A stretch of 64,000 bases of DNA from Bacillota bacterium (GCA_023402395.1 JAEYGI010000040.1:1054001-1118000), one strand, 5' to 3'. Shown: positions 15,396 to 24,954, counted from the stretch's first letter. Program-made: numbers and translations. The notes: generated by a model not told the origin, from the sequence alone.

Positions 15396-16422
15396 CTAGC
15401 CACTGCCGAAAGGTCCGCTCCCAATCTCCGGTGGCAATCCCTTTTTGGGTGATGATCGCCGTAACATAGCGGCTGGGCGTGACATCAAACGCCGGGTTAA
15501 AGACCTTTACCCCGGCCGGCGCCACCGGCACTCCGCCAAAGCAAGTCACTTCCTCGGCGGACCGTTCTTCAATGGGAATCTCCGCTCCGGTCGGAAGTTC
15601 CACGTCAATGGTGGACAAGGGCGCGGCCACGTAAAAGGGGATACCGTGCTCCCTGGCCAGCACCGCCAGCCCGTAGGTGCCGATCTTATTGGCTACATCC
15701 CCGTTGGCCGTGATCCGGTCCGCTCCGACGATCACTGCCTGGACTTTGCCCAAACGCATGACCGATGCCGCCATGTTGTCGGTGATTAAAGTGACCGGGA
15801 TCTCCTCCTGCATCAGCTCCCACACGGTGAGCCGGGCGCCTTGAAGCAGCGGACGGGTCTCGTCGGCGTAGACCGCGATTGATTTCCCCTGCCGGTGGGC
15901 GGCGCGGATCGCGGCCAGAGCGGTTCCGTAAGCGGCGGTGGCCAGAGCCCCGGCATTGCAGTGGGTCAAAATTCCCATTCCGTCCTTAAACAGCGCGGCG
16001 CCGTGTTCGCCGATCATCCGGCAGACTTCCTCGTCCTCGGCCGCAATCCGGCGCGCCTCCTCCTCCAAAACTGCGCGCAGTTCGGCGTTGGAAGAGCCGG
16101 GCGACAACTCCAGGACGCTTTGCTGCCGCTTTAACGCCCAGAAGAGGTTCACCGCGGTCGGCCGCGTCGCCGCCAGTTCGGCGATGACCCGCTTGACCTG
16201 CTCCGGCAGATCGGGAGCATTTTCAAATTCGATCGCTCCCAGCACCACCCCGAAAGCCGCCGCCACGCCAATCGCCGGCGCTCCCCGGATCTTCAGCTTC
16301 CGAATGGCGTCGGCCACCACCCGGTAGTCACCGGTCGTAACATAGCGGGTCTCGTTGGGCAACAAGGTCTGATCAATAAAAGTCAACCGTCCGTCCCGCC
16401 ATTCCAAAGCACGCCAGCCCAT
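15382..16422 (-). CDS. mtnA: S-methyl-5-thioribose-1-phosphate isomerase
   Basis: A 346-residue enzyme of the eIF2B/MtnA family that isomerises methylthioribose-1-phosphate to methylthioribulose-1-phosphate. Visible signatures: KIRGAPAIGVAAAFGV (residues about 45-60), ILTHCNAGALATAAYGTALA with the catalytic cysteine, VGADRITANGDVANKIGTY with the catalytic aspartate, and the conserved C-terminal AFDVTP. Full length for the family. It follows mtnP by three bases, so the two consecutive steps of methylthioadenosine salvage are co-transcribed. Its last codons coincide with an arm of a stem-loop repeat. Later steps (MtnB, MtnW/X or an aldolase) are not in the window. Confidence 0.97.
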   Translation of the reverse strand: MGWRALEWRDGRLTFIDQTLLPNETRYVTTGDYRVVADAIRKLKIRGAPAIGVAAAFGVVLGAIEFENAPDLPEQVKRVIAELAATRPTAVNLFWALKRQQSVLELSPGSSNAELRAVLEEEARRIAAEDEEVCRMIGEHGAALFKDGMGILTHCNAGALATAAYGTALAAIRAAHRQGKSIAVYADETRPLLQGARLTVWELMQEEIPVTLITDNMAASVMRLGKVQAVIVGADRITANGDVANKIGTYGLAVLAREHGIPFYVAAPLSTIDVELPTGAEIPIEERSAEEVTCFGGVPVAPAGVKVFNPAFDVTPSRYVTAIITQKGIATGDWERTFRQWLDMSQ

Positions 16423-16425
16423 CGC

Positions 16426-17211
16426 TCAACCCTCCCCGTTTCTCGAACATTCACAGCCGCGTTCCGCCGCGATCAATCCCAGGCAAGCACCGATCAAATC
16501 AATAATCCGGGACTGGTTTTCAGCCATCAGTTTGACCACATCGGCGTGGGCCAGTGCTTCCGGCTGAATTCCCGCGGCCCAGTTGGTCACCACGCTGATT
16601 CCCGAATAACAGATCCCTAGCTCCCGGGCGAGAACCACTTCCGGAACACCGGTCATGCCGACCACGTCGCCGCCGAGCATCCGGTACATCCGGATCTCGG
16701 CGGCCGTCTCATAGCGGGGTCCTTCCGCGCATACATAGCAACCACCGTCATGAAGCTCAAACCCCCGGTTGGAGGCGGCCCGCTTGACGGCTTCCCGGAG
16801 TTCCGGGCAGTAAGGAAAACTGACGTCGACATGGGCGCGGTGGACGTTCCCCTGCTCGAAAAAAGTCAGCGGCCGCTGCTTAGTGAAGTCCAAAAACTGA
16901 TCGAGCAATACCAGCGATCCCGGTCCGATCTCCCGATTCAAGCTGCCAACGGCGGTGACGGCCAGGATTCGTTGAACGCCTAGTTCCTTCAGGCCCCAAA
17001 GATTGGCCCGGTAGTTCACCTGATGGGGCAGCACGGAATGGTCCCGGCCGTGCCTGGCCAAAAAGGCCACCCGGCGCTCTCCGGAGCGGCCGAGCAACGG
17101 CCGGATGCTTCCGTAAGGAGTCTTTACCTCGACTTCGGTGGTCTCAGTCAACATGGAAGGCTGATAAAGCCCGGATCCCCCAATGATCGCCAACCTGGTA
17201 TCGGGATTCAT
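16426..17211 (-). CDS. mtnP: S-methyl-5'-thioadenosine phosphorylase
   Basis: A 261-residue PNP/MTAP-family phosphorylase that splits methylthioadenosine (or a related nucleoside) into adenine and methylthioribose-1-phosphate. The phosphate-binding start IGGSGLYQPSM (about residues 10-20), LARHGRDHSVLPHQVNYRAN (about 50-70), CAEGPRYETAAEIRMYRMLG and MTGVPEVVLARELGICYSGI are the family signatures. Its ATG directly follows the mrfA stop, with the ribosome binding site (TAGGAGGAAGTAA) overlapping that stop. Adenine released here would be a substrate for the Ade encoded at 1564-3303 (inference). Confidence 0.96.
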   Translation of the reverse strand: MNPDTRLAIIGGSGLYQPSMLTETTEVEVKTPYGSIRPLLGRSGERRVAFLARHGRDHSVLPHQVNYRANLWGLKELGVQRILAVTAVGSLNREIGPGSLVLLDQFLDFTKQRPLTFFEQGNVHRAHVDVSFPYCPELREAVKRAASNRGFELHDGGCYVCAEGPRYETAAEIRMYRMLGGDVVGMTGVPEVVLARELGICYSGISVVTNWAAGIQPEALAHADVVKLMAENQSRIIDLIGACLGLIAAERGCECSRNGEG

Positions 17212-19671
17212 TTACTTCCTCCTAGTATTCGCCAATTTACGGCGGAGTTGCTCTTCAATCTTCTCCGGCAGCCGGATCACCGGTGGAAACGGTACGTTTT
17301 CGGCGGAACCGGCCGATTGGTTGACGGCGGATAGCTCTCTTGCCCTCACTTGCGGGATGTATGGCTCAATCTCCAGTAAGTCGTGGAGAATGACCAGCGC
17401 CCCTTCTTTATCCGGAATCCGGCCTTTGCCGGCGGTGTCGGGGTCCAACTGCGGCTGGGGCGGCAAAGGCGAACCGACGCAGGACGGACATCCTTCCTCG
17501 CAAGGGCAGGCGGCAATCAGCTCGCTGGCCTTGGTCAGCAAATCTGCCACGTTTTCAAAGGAGCGGTGGCTGAAGCCCAACCCTCCGGGATACTTGTCGT
17601 AAACGAAGATCGAGGGAGCGCCATTATTCTTCAGATCCACCACTGAACCGATATCCCCGGTATCGCACATGACCAAAAACGGCAGCACCTCGGTGAGTAC
17701 GTTGGCGATCCCCAGCATGCTTTCAACCGGGTCCCGGCCGAAACTTTTAACCAGGCTGAGGGTGGAAGGCGGCGGCACGATCCAAAAGGCATTTGTCTCC
17801 ATCACCCGGGGTTCCAGATTGATTTTGCCGAAACCGATGCTGTCCCGGGAACCGAATTTGATCTTCCGGAACAGATAGGGCTTGATCATCACTTCCACCC
17901 CGCCGAACCCGGCGGCTGCCTTCCGCCAATCCCGCTCAATCTCCTTGGCAGTGATCGTTATCTGGACTTCGGTAATGGATTGGGTGTAATAATCGACATT
18001 GATCTTCTCCACATAGGATACTTTTTGGGGAACATTCATCTCTTTAACGAAATAGGTCTCGCCGTCATGCAGATAGATGGCTTCGGTATAAATCTGCTGA
18101 TAGGCGCTGTCTTCGTCCAGGGTGCCAATGACCTTCCCCGGATGGGCCGTGATATCTACGATGCTGAACGTATTGTCGGAGATATTGCGCAGGCTGACAT
18201 CGGCCGGCGGGAAGCCGGAAGTCCGCCAGTACCACTGATTGCCGACCTGCTTTAATTCCCCCGCCTCCCCTAGCAATTCCAGCAGCGCGGTGGCGTATTC
18301 TCCGAAACTTTGGCAATCGGCGCCGGTCACCGGCGCCTCCAGCGCGGCGCAACGAAGATGTCCCAGCAATACATGGGGATTGTTCGGGTCGATCACCGCC
18401 GCTTCCGGGTTCCGCTCGAAAAAGTAGCGCGGATGTTTTCCCAGATATTGATCAATCGGATTCTGATGCGGGATATAGATCACCAGCGACTCCTCATGAG
18501 CCCGGCCGACCCGGCCCGCCTGCTGCCAGGTGGAGGCGATGGTGCCCGGATACCCCACGATCAAACAGGCATCCAGCCGCCCGATGTCGATCCCAAGCTC
18601 CAAGGCATTGGTGCTGGTCACGCCGAGCAGTTCGCCGGAGAACAGCTGCCGCTCGATCTCCCTGCGCTCTTCCGGCAAATAGCCACCGCGATACGCCCGC
18701 ACCTTATTGGCCAGCGCCGGCCCGAACCGCTGCAACTGATCTTGCACATACCGGTAAATCAGTTCCGTGACCACCCGCGCCTTGGCAAAGGTGATGGTCG
18801 GAATCCGCTCCCGGACCAGTTCGGTCATAAGCTGGGCCGCCTCCGTATTGGCGCTGCGGCGTTCGGTCATGGTCCGGTCCAGGTACGGCGGGTTCCAGAA
18901 TACAAAGTATTTCTTGCCCCGTGGCGCTCCGTCGTTATCGACCAGCTCCATCGGGAGGCCGATCAACCCTTCCGCATGTTCGCGCGGGTTGTTGATCGTA
19001 GCCGAGGTGGCGATGAAAACCGGATTGCCGCCATAATGCCGGCAGATCCGGCGCAGCCGGCGCAAGACATTGGCGACGTTGGAACCGAATACCCCCCGGT
19101 AGCTGTGGACCTCATCAATGACCACATAGCGCAGGTGATGAAAGAACGCCGACCACGCCGGGTGTTTGGGCAAGATCCCCTGATGCAGCATGTCGGGGTT
19201 GGTCAGGATCAGATGACCCCGGTCGCGCAAGGTCTTGCGGAGATTCACCGGCGTATCGCCGTCATAGGTCCCCATCACCGGCGGCTCGGCCAGGCTTTCC
19301 GTCAGCCGCTGCAACCCTTTCAACTGATCCTGGGCCAGCGCTTTGGTGGGATAGAGAAACAGCGCCCGGCTCCGCTGGTCCGCCAAGAAACTTTCCAGCA
19401 CCGGAATGTTGAAACAAAGGGTTTTACCGCTGGCGGTACCGGTAACCACCACCGTATGTTCGCCCCGGCGAATCCGGTCCACCGCTTCCGCCTGATGGGC
19501 GTATAATCGCTCGATCCCCCGCTCGGCCAGGAGCTTCGTCATCACCTCCGACAAGGCAGGCTCCACCCGGCCAAACAGGGCCGGCCGGGCCGGTAGTTCC
19601 TGGGTGAAAACGATCTGCCCCTGATAATCCCGATCGGAGGTGATCTTATCCAAAAAACGCCGAACGTCCAT
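17212..19671 (-). CDS. mrfA: DEAD/DEAH-box helicase with DUF1998, MrfA/YprA type
   Basis: An 819-residue superfamily 2 helicase. Walker A TGTASGKT is at residues about 77-84, motif II DEVH in YVVIDEVHSYRG (about 170), motif VI QQAGRVGRAHEE; the C-terminal DUF1998 domain carries a four-cysteine cluster (CPCEEGCPSC, about 755-764). This domain order and length match Bacillus subtilis MrfA (YprA), a 3'-5' DNA helicase for repair of mitomycin-type lesions that needs its cysteine cluster for zinc or metal binding. It heads a minus-strand unit with mtnP and mtnA; a functional link to methylthioadenosine salvage is not obvious. ATG start. Confidence 0.92.
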   Translation of the reverse strand: MDVRRFLDKITSDRDYQGQIVFTQELPARPALFGRVEPALSEVMTKLLAERGIERLYAHQAEAVDRIRRGEHTVVVTGTASGKTLCFNIPVLESFLADQRSRALFLYPTKALAQDQLKGLQRLTESLAEPPVMGTYDGDTPVNLRKTLRDRGHLILTNPDMLHQGILPKHPAWSAFFHHLRYVVIDEVHSYRGVFGSNVANVLRRLRRICRHYGGNPVFIATSATINNPREHAEGLIGLPMELVDNDGAPRGKKYFVFWNPPYLDRTMTERRSANTEAAQLMTELVRERIPTITFAKARVVTELIYRYVQDQLQRFGPALANKVRAYRGGYLPEERREIERQLFSGELLGVTSTNALELGIDIGRLDACLIVGYPGTIASTWQQAGRVGRAHEESLVIYIPHQNPIDQYLGKHPRYFFERNPEAAVIDPNNPHVLLGHLRCAALEAPVTGADCQSFGEYATALLELLGEAGELKQVGNQWYWRTSGFPPADVSLRNISDNTFSIVDITAHPGKVIGTLDEDSAYQQIYTEAIYLHDGETYFVKEMNVPQKVSYVEKINVDYYTQSITEVQITITAKEIERDWRKAAAGFGGVEVMIKPYLFRKIKFGSRDSIGFGKINLEPRVMETNAFWIVPPPSTLSLVKSFGRDPVESMLGIANVLTEVLPFLVMCDTGDIGSVVDLKNNGAPSIFVYDKYPGGLGFSHRSFENVADLLTKASELIAACPCEEGCPSCVGSPLPPQPQLDPDTAGKGRIPDKEGALVILHDLLEIEPYIPQVRARELSAVNQSAGSAENVPFPPVIRLPEKIEEQLRRKLANTRRK

Positions 19672-20286
19672 TCGCTACCTCGCTTCCTTCGTAAGGATTA
19701 TTCGACGGTGGGGACGGCGTTCCTGCAACAAAAGAAACCCGCCCAAAATAGAGACGATCCGCCAATCGATCGATTAGGAAACCGTGCTTCAAATCCCTGC
19801 AATCCAGTACCGGAATCTCCGCGCCATCATCCCAGGCTTCTTCGCATCATCGCTTTGAAGGGTTTGATTCCGGTAATATTCCGTTGTCAACTGACTTTGC
19901 TTCATTGCCAACCGACTTATCCACATTGCGAAGTGACTTTTCCACATTGGCAACTTGCAATTTTAGATTTCCATCCACCAATTGGAAATTGCCAGCTGCC
20001 AATCCAACCGCGCCAAGTGACAATCGACACGGGATAGATGGCAATTGAAGATTGGCAAGTGGCATTCGGGAATTGGAATCCATCAATTGGAAATTGGCGG
20101 ATTACTTTTCCACAATGAAAGAAATCCGGAACGTCGCTTCACGAAGCGCGCGGATAATGTCGGGATGCTTGGTTCGTGGTTTTTGGCGTTCGGGAACGCC
20201 CCAAGCTTTCAAAATATGGAACATCGCCTCATAGAACCGGGCCACTCCGGAAAAACTAAGTTGTCATTAAAGCGCTGGAGGACCTA
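19672..20286. repeat. Intergenic region with CAATTGGAAATTGGCA word-repeat island
   Basis: The 615-base gap between divergent mrfA and the SNF2 gene contains, at about 19850-20100, many variants of short words such as CCAATTGGAAATTGCCAGC, TTGCCAACCGACTT, AAGATTGGCAAGTGGCA and CATCAATTGGAAATTGGCGG, arranged on both strands so that parts can pair. Several reading frames stay open but none has a ribosome binding site or a recognisable product. The island at 54275-54520 shares the words CCAATTGG and TTGCCAATTG. The remainder shows nothing I can name; promoters of both flanking genes must lie here. Confidence 0.6.
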
Positions 20287-22044
20287 GTGGAATCAGTTCA
20301 GTCACAGATAACCAGTCAATTGCGGCAATTTTTTCCCGATTTTCAGCCGGTCTTTGAGGAACCCTCCGATTTTCCCGCCTTTTTGCTGTCGATGCGCCGG
20401 AAGCAGTGGGATTCCTGGGAAGCGTTCCTGCTCAATGTCCGCGGCGAAGATCTCACCTTAAACCGGGGTTTCGAGGATTTGATGGTGTTAAGCCATTTGC
20501 AGGAGCATTGGCGGCAAAACGGGGTCATTCCCTATCCTCATCAGATCGAGACCGTCAAAAAAGTCATCTCCCAGATGCGCGGCCGGGCGATTCTCGCCGA
20601 TGAGGTCGGGCTCGGCAAAACGATCGAAGCGGCGATGATTCTCAAGGAATATATGCTACGGGGGCTGGCGAAGCGCTTTCTGATCCTGACCCCGGCCACG
20701 CTCTGCCGGCAATGGGAAACGGAACTGCGCGAGAAGTTCGAGATTCCCTCCCTGATCGCCCGGAGAGAGTACGACTGGGCTCATTACGATTATTTGATCG
20801 CATCCATCGACACCGCCAAAAAAGAGTCCCATCGCAAAGAGATCCTTAATTTGTACTTTGACATTGTGATTGTAGACGAGGCCCATAAATTGAAAAGCAC
20901 CGTCACTCAGAACTGGCAGTTCGTCAACAGCATCCAAAAGAAATACTTCTTGTTGTTGACCGCGACTCCGCTGCAGAACGATTTGAAAGAGTTATTCAAC
21001 CTGATCTCGCTGCTGCGGCCGGGCCAGTTGGGCGACTATCGCCATTTCAAACAAAAATTCACCCATGACAAGCGCAAGCCGAAAAACGCCCCGGAATTGA
21101 AAGGGCTGCTCGGCGAGGTGATGATCCGGAACAAACACGGCGCCAATATGGGTTTTACCAAACGGCACGTTCAAAACATTCCGATTATCCTGACCGAGAT
21201 CGAGCGGACGCTCTATGATCAGGTAACCGACTTTATTCGGGAATGCCTCCGCAGCGCCAAAACCGGAAGCGCCGGACTGCCGCTGCTGACCTTGCAGCGG
21301 GAGATCTGCTCCAGCACCTTCGCCGCGGTGCTGACCCTCTTTAAATTGGCCCAGTCCATGAACATCGCCGAGGAGCGGCAGGAACAGGCCGCATCCCTTT
21401 TTCGCCTGGCCCAGCAGGTCAAGGACAACTCCAAGATGAAGGTGGTCATAGATCTGGTCCGCAAAACGCCGGAGAAGCTGATTATCTTCACCGAATACCT
21501 GGCTACCCAGAGTTATATCCGGACCCGGCTCGAACAGGTCGGCATCTTGAGTCTGCCCTTTGACGGCAGCCTCTCGGCCAGCAAAAAAGAGTACACCAAG
21601 TACCAGTTCAAAGAATACCCCCAATATCAGGTACTGGTCTGTACCGAGTCCGGCGGCGAGGGCATTAACCTTCAGTTTTGCAACACCATGATCAATTATG
21701 ATCTGCCCTGGAACCCGATGCGCCTGGAGCAGCGGATCGGCCGGATTCACCGCTTGGGCCAGGCGCGGGATGTTTATATTTATAACCTCTCCACCCAAGG
21801 TACGGTGGAGGAGCACCTCCTGCGGCTGCTGGCCGAGAAGATTCGCATGTTCGAAATGGTGATCGGCGAAAGCGAGCGGGTCATCGGCATGCTCAATCAA
21901 GGCAAGAGCCTGGAAGCCCGAATCATGGAGCTGGTGGCCAACTCCACGTCCCACGAGGAACTGACGCGGGGGTTTGCCCGGCTCGACACGGAGATCGACG
22001 GCTTGCTCCAGATGGAAGCGGATGAATGGTCGGAGTTGCTTTAA
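20287..22044 (+). CDS. SNF2-type helicase, YqhH-like
   Basis: A 585-residue SWI2/SNF2 ATPase. Walker A is ADEVGLGKTIEAAM (residues about 104-117), motif II VDEAH in IVIVDEAHKLKS (about 196-207), and motif VI in RLEQRIGRIHRLGQ (about 480-493). I accept the GTG start, 7 bases after GGAGG. The next gene is a YqhG homologue; yqhH-yqhG is also the gene order of Bacillus subtilis (where it precedes the glycine cleavage genes, not seen here). Proposed roles of such compact RapA-like helicases include remodelling of RNA polymerase or nucleic acid complexes; the precise function is unknown. Confidence 0.88.
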   Translation: MESVQSQITSQLRQFFPDFQPVFEEPSDFPAFLLSMRRKQWDSWEAFLLNVRGEDLTLNRGFEDLMVLSHLQEHWRQNGVIPYPHQIETVKKVISQMRGRAILADEVGLGKTIEAAMILKEYMLRGLAKRFLILTPATLCRQWETELREKFEIPSLIARREYDWAHYDYLIASIDTAKKESHRKEILNLYFDIVIVDEAHKLKSTVTQNWQFVNSIQKKYFLLLTATPLQNDLKELFNLISLLRPGQLGDYRHFKQKFTHDKRKPKNAPELKGLLGEVMIRNKHGANMGFTKRHVQNIPIILTEIERTLYDQVTDFIRECLRSAKTGSAGLPLLTLQREICSSTFAAVLTLFKLAQSMNIAEERQEQAASLFRLAQQVKDNSKMKVVIDLVRKTPEKLIIFTEYLATQSYIRTRLEQVGILSLPFDGSLSASKKEYTKYQFKEYPQYQVLVCTESGGEGINLQFCNTMINYDLPWNPMRLEQRIGRIHRLGQARDVYIYNLSTQGTVEEHLLRLLAEKIRMFEMVIGESERVIGMLNQGKSLEARIMELVANSTSHEELTRGFARLDTEIDGLLQMEADEWSELL

Positions 22045-22101
22045 AATGTATTTCAGAATGGTAAACCGTCAATTTAAAGACTTAACTTGAGGTTCAAGCA
22101 T

Positions 22102-23016
22102 ATGACTGAAATCGCGGTATTCAATTTTCTGGCCGATTCCCTGAAACTTTCCAATTCCCCCCACAACATCATTGAGAACGAGCTGATCATGGCCCAGTGC
22201 CAGGTGGAAATCCCCCGTTCGTTCTTCCGGCCGGCCCGGACCGAGACCCTGAATCTGCAGATGGTTTGCAGGCCCGAGCTTCTTAATAAATACCCCGGTT
22301 CGGAACTGGTCGACCGGGGCAGCTTTCGGCTGCAATGGTTCGTGGACGGGATCCGGCAGCGGGGCAAACTCTACCGGGGCACCTGCCTCTATGAGCTGGA
22401 TCCCCGCCGGACCCAGCGGGAAATCGCGGCGCTCCTTCCAGAGAAGCCGGATTTCTTCTTTGAGCAGCCCCGTCTTACGTTTCTTCCCCACTTGCTCGTC
22501 AATCTGAAAGCCAGTTTCGAAACGGATGAAAAATTTGACGAACTCTATTCGCTCAATATCAATCTGGTCACGGGAGAGATCGGTTCCAATCTCCTTCAGG
22601 AACTGGCCAAACGCAAGCTCAGCCCAATGCCGCCCAAAAAACATCTGGAGAAACGGAAGATCCCTTACAGCGAGGGATTTCAGGCTTTGCTTAACCATTT
22701 GAAATGGCTGCTTGAGAAGCATGACCGGAGTTGGGTGGAATCGGCCCAGCAGCGTTGGGAGGAGGAGGTCAAGTATTTAGAAGCGTATTATCGGGAGGAG
22801 CAGAGCTTCGGCGACGAGGACCCCGGCTTTTACCGCCGGGTGGCTGAAGTCTACCGGAAATTCCGGCCGGTGGTCCGGATCGGGATCATCAACGTCGGAC
22901 TGGTGAATCTGCCGTTGGTCGGGTATACGGTGGAAGCCTTCGATAACCGGCCCCTTCCCGTCTTGCTCTACGATCCGGTTCGGCAGAAAGTGAAGTGGGA
23001 GCGGTCCAGTTATTAG
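22102..23016 (+). CDS. yqhG: YqhG family protein
   Basis: A 304-residue protein with no signal peptide or membrane segment, partner gene of the SNF2 helicase. Characteristic N-terminal stretch: FLADSLKLSNSPHNIIENEL, then LMAQCQVEIPRSFFRP; later TETLNLQMVCRPELL and GSFRLQWFVDGIRQRGKL. This agrees with my recollection of YqhG, which is conserved next to yqhH in Bacillota but functionally uncharacterised. I choose the ATG at 22102, which follows TTGAGGTTC, over the TTG five codons upstream. It is co-transcribed with the helicase (57-base gap). Confidence 0.75.
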   Translation: MTEIAVFNFLADSLKLSNSPHNIIENELIMAQCQVEIPRSFFRPARTETLNLQMVCRPELLNKYPGSELVDRGSFRLQWFVDGIRQRGKLYRGTCLYELDPRRTQREIAALLPEKPDFFFEQPRLTFLPHLLVNLKASFETDEKFDELYSLNINLVTGEIGSNLLQELAKRKLSPMPPKKHLEKRKIPYSEGFQALLNHLKWLLEKHDRSWVESAQQRWEEEVKYLEAYYREEQSFGDEDPGFYRRVAEVYRKFRPVVRIGIINVGLVNLPLVGYTVEAFDNRPLPVLLYDPVRQKVKWERSSY

Positions 23017-23168
23017 TTCGTTATTAGTTCCTGGTTGCCGGTTCCTAGTTTCTCGTTCCGGAGGTTCAAATTTGTGAACGGGTTGATAGCTTTACTGGCT
23101 CACAACTAAACGATAGCAGAGACCGCAGTCAAAGTCAGGAACTAGGAACCAGGGACTAAGAACCAAAA
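23017..23168. repeat. Palindromic word-repeat island (GGTTCCTAGTTCCTGG type)
   Basis: TTATTAGTTCCTGGTTGCCG, GTTCCTAGTTTCTC at 23020-23055 faces CAGGAACTAGGAACCAGGG, ACTAAGAACC at 23136-23165. The two sides are reverse complements made of the words GGTTCC, TAGTT and CCTGG, so an RNA or single strand could fold into a long imperfect hairpin. It lies between the convergent yqhG and rsmE genes, where it may serve as a bidirectional terminator. Confidence 0.65.
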
Positions 23169-23170
23169 TC

Positions 23171-23917
23171 CTATCCTCCCATCTCTCCATAATGATAAAG
23201 AATGATCGTGGCTACGGCCAGGCCGGCGGTTTCGGTCCGGAGAATCCGAGGGCCGAGCGTCACCGGAATCGCGCCCCAACGCTTGGCCGCTTCCACCTCA
23301 TCCAAGGCGAAGCCGCCTTCGGGCCCGATCAGCACTGTGATTTCATCCGGGGCTTCCGGATGGGCCGCCAAGACCCGCTTGATGGGCTGCTCCCGTTCTC
23401 CTTCCCAAGGAATCAGCATCAACCCGGGCCGGAGCGCTGCCGCCAGTTCGCGCCAATCCCGGACCGGATCGATCTCCGGCGTCAATTGACGTCCGGACTG
23501 CTCCGCCGCTTCCCGGACAATCTTTTGCCACCGGTCCAGCTTTTTGGCGCGGGCCGTCGGATCCAGTCTGACCGTGCTTCGCTCGGTCAGGACCGGTTGG
23601 AAGCGGGCGACCCCGATCTCGGTGTTCTTCTGAAGGATCCATTCAAATTTCTCGCCTTTCGGCATGCCTTGAACCAAATTAATCCGAACCCTGGATTCGG
23701 CCAGCCGCCGGGTCGCCTCCAGAATCTCGGCGGTCACCCGGTCAGCGCCGGCCTCGGTAATCCGGGCCAAATACTCCCCGCCCTTCCCGTCCAGCACGGT
23801 AATCTCGGCTCCCGGCTGCTTCCGGAGCACCCGGGTCAGATGACGGGCATCCTCGCCGTAAAGAGCCACGGTTTGGTCGTCGAGAAATTGATCCGTGGGA
23901 ATGAAAAAACGGGTCAT
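23171..23917 (-). CDS. rsmE: 16S rRNA (uracil-1498-N3)-methyltransferase
   Basis: A 248-residue SPOUT-fold methyltransferase that methylates U1498 of 16S rRNA. Signatures are the N-terminal RFFIP, then QGMPKGEKFEWILQKNTEIG (central) and the C-terminal SAM-binding knot region VLIGPEGGFALDEVEAA followed by LGPRILRTETA. The ATG at 23917 overlaps the prmA stop (ATGA) and follows GGAGG by nine bases, so I use it rather than the earlier in-frame GTG. It is the last gene of the dnaK supercluster, a conserved place for rsmE in Bacillota. Confidence 0.95.
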   Translation of the reverse strand: MTRFFIPTDQFLDDQTVALYGEDARHLTRVLRKQPGAEITVLDGKGGEYLARITEAGADRVTAEILEATRRLAESRVRINLVQGMPKGEKFEWILQKNTEIGVARFQPVLTERSTVRLDPTARAKKLDRWQKIVREAAEQSGRQLTPEIDPVRDWRELAAALRPGLMLIPWEGEREQPIKRVLAAHPEAPDEITVLIGPEGGFALDEVEAAKRWGAIPVTLGPRILRTETAGLAVATIILYHYGEMGG

Positions 23918-24867
23918 GGCCGGCACCCTCCGGCTACGGTTCCGTTCCGTCCGACAGCCGCCACCCAGCCGTCCCGGCGCAGCACCCGCTCGATTTGAAA
24001 TCCTTGACGTTCCAATTCCGCTTGAACCTCGGGAAAGCGTTCCTCAATAATTCCCGAACAAAGGAAAATCCCCCCCGGCTTGAGCACGCGCGGGACTCCG
24101 GGAACCACTTTCAAAATGGCATTAGCGATGATATTGGCTACTACCAGGTCAAACGGCTCCGGCAGGTCGACGCCGAGCAGGTCGGCTTCCATGGTGCGGA
24201 CCTGGCCGGCGACTCCGTTGATCCGGGCATTGTCAGCGGCGATCCGGACCGCCACCGGGTCGATGTCGGTGGCCGTAACTGTGGCGGCGCCCAACTTGAC
24301 CGCGACCACGGCGAGAATTCCGGACCCGGTTCCGAGATCCAGCACCCGGAGCGGCCGGTCAATCAATTCTTGCAGCAATTCCACACAAAGCCGGGTAGTG
24401 GGATGGGTTCCGGTGCCAAAGGCCATTCCCGGGTCTAATTCCACCACCTGCTCGCCAGGCTGGGGATGGTACTCCTCCCAACTGGGTTTGATGACCACGG
24501 TTCCGATCTGTTCCGGTTTGAAATATTGCTTCCAGGAATCGGCCCATTCCTCTTCGCGGATCTGTTTCAATCCGAATTCCCGTTCCAAGCCCAACTGCTT
24601 TCCCAGCCGCTCTCTACAACGATCCAGCCGTTCCCCCAGCCGGTCGTCGACGACGAAATAAACCCGCAGCCCAAACCGTTCCGGCAGGCTCTCCCGGAAC
24701 TCCCGGCCGATGAATTCGTCATCGCCGAGATCAACCTGGTTCAAAATCTCCGGGTCATCGAAGACCACCCCGCCGGCGCCTTCCTCCTGGAAGATCTCGG
24801 CCGCCACTTCGGCTACGTCCGCCGGAAGTTCAACCTTGACTTCGCACCAATACATTTTCGCCATCAT
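23914..24867 (-). CDS. prmA: Ribosomal protein L11 methyltransferase
   Basis: A 317-residue SAM-dependent methyltransferase that trimethylates ribosomal protein L11. The N-terminal L11-binding domain precedes the methyltransferase domain with MAFGTGTHPTTRLCVELL, LDLGTGSGILAVVAVKLGA (motif I), TATDIDPVAVRIAADNARIN and VVANIIANAI (the NPPY-equivalent region). The ATG is preceded by GGGTGATCTC. A terminator lies between dnaJ and prmA, so expression is partly read-through or from its own promoter. It overlaps rsmE by four bases. Confidence 0.96.
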   Translation of the reverse strand: MMAKMYWCEVKVELPADVAEVAAEIFQEEGAGGVVFDDPEILNQVDLGDDEFIGREFRESLPERFGLRVYFVVDDRLGERLDRCRERLGKQLGLEREFGLKQIREEEWADSWKQYFKPEQIGTVVIKPSWEEYHPQPGEQVVELDPGMAFGTGTHPTTRLCVELLQELIDRPLRVLDLGTGSGILAVVAVKLGAATVTATDIDPVAVRIAADNARINGVAGQVRTMEADLLGVDLPEPFDLVVANIIANAILKVVPGVPRVLKPGGIFLCSGIIEERFPEVQAELERQGFQIERVLRRDGWVAAVGRNGTVAGGCRP

Positions 24868-24954
24868 GAGATCACCCGTTTCCGAAGCTATCCGAATGTA
24901 AGAACGGCATTCGAAGTTTACTATAGGCTATTGTACCACAATTCCGGTTCCGGC

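Noticed and set aside
18310..19506. 398-residue plus-strand frame
   Set aside because: It is the antisense shadow of mrfA, whose helicase motifs and coding signals are clear.
20992..21954. 320-residue minus-strand frame
   Set aside because: Antisense shadow of the SNF2 helicase gene; no ribosome binding site.
22069..22722. 217-residue minus-strand frame
   Set aside because: Antisense shadow of yqhG without start signals.
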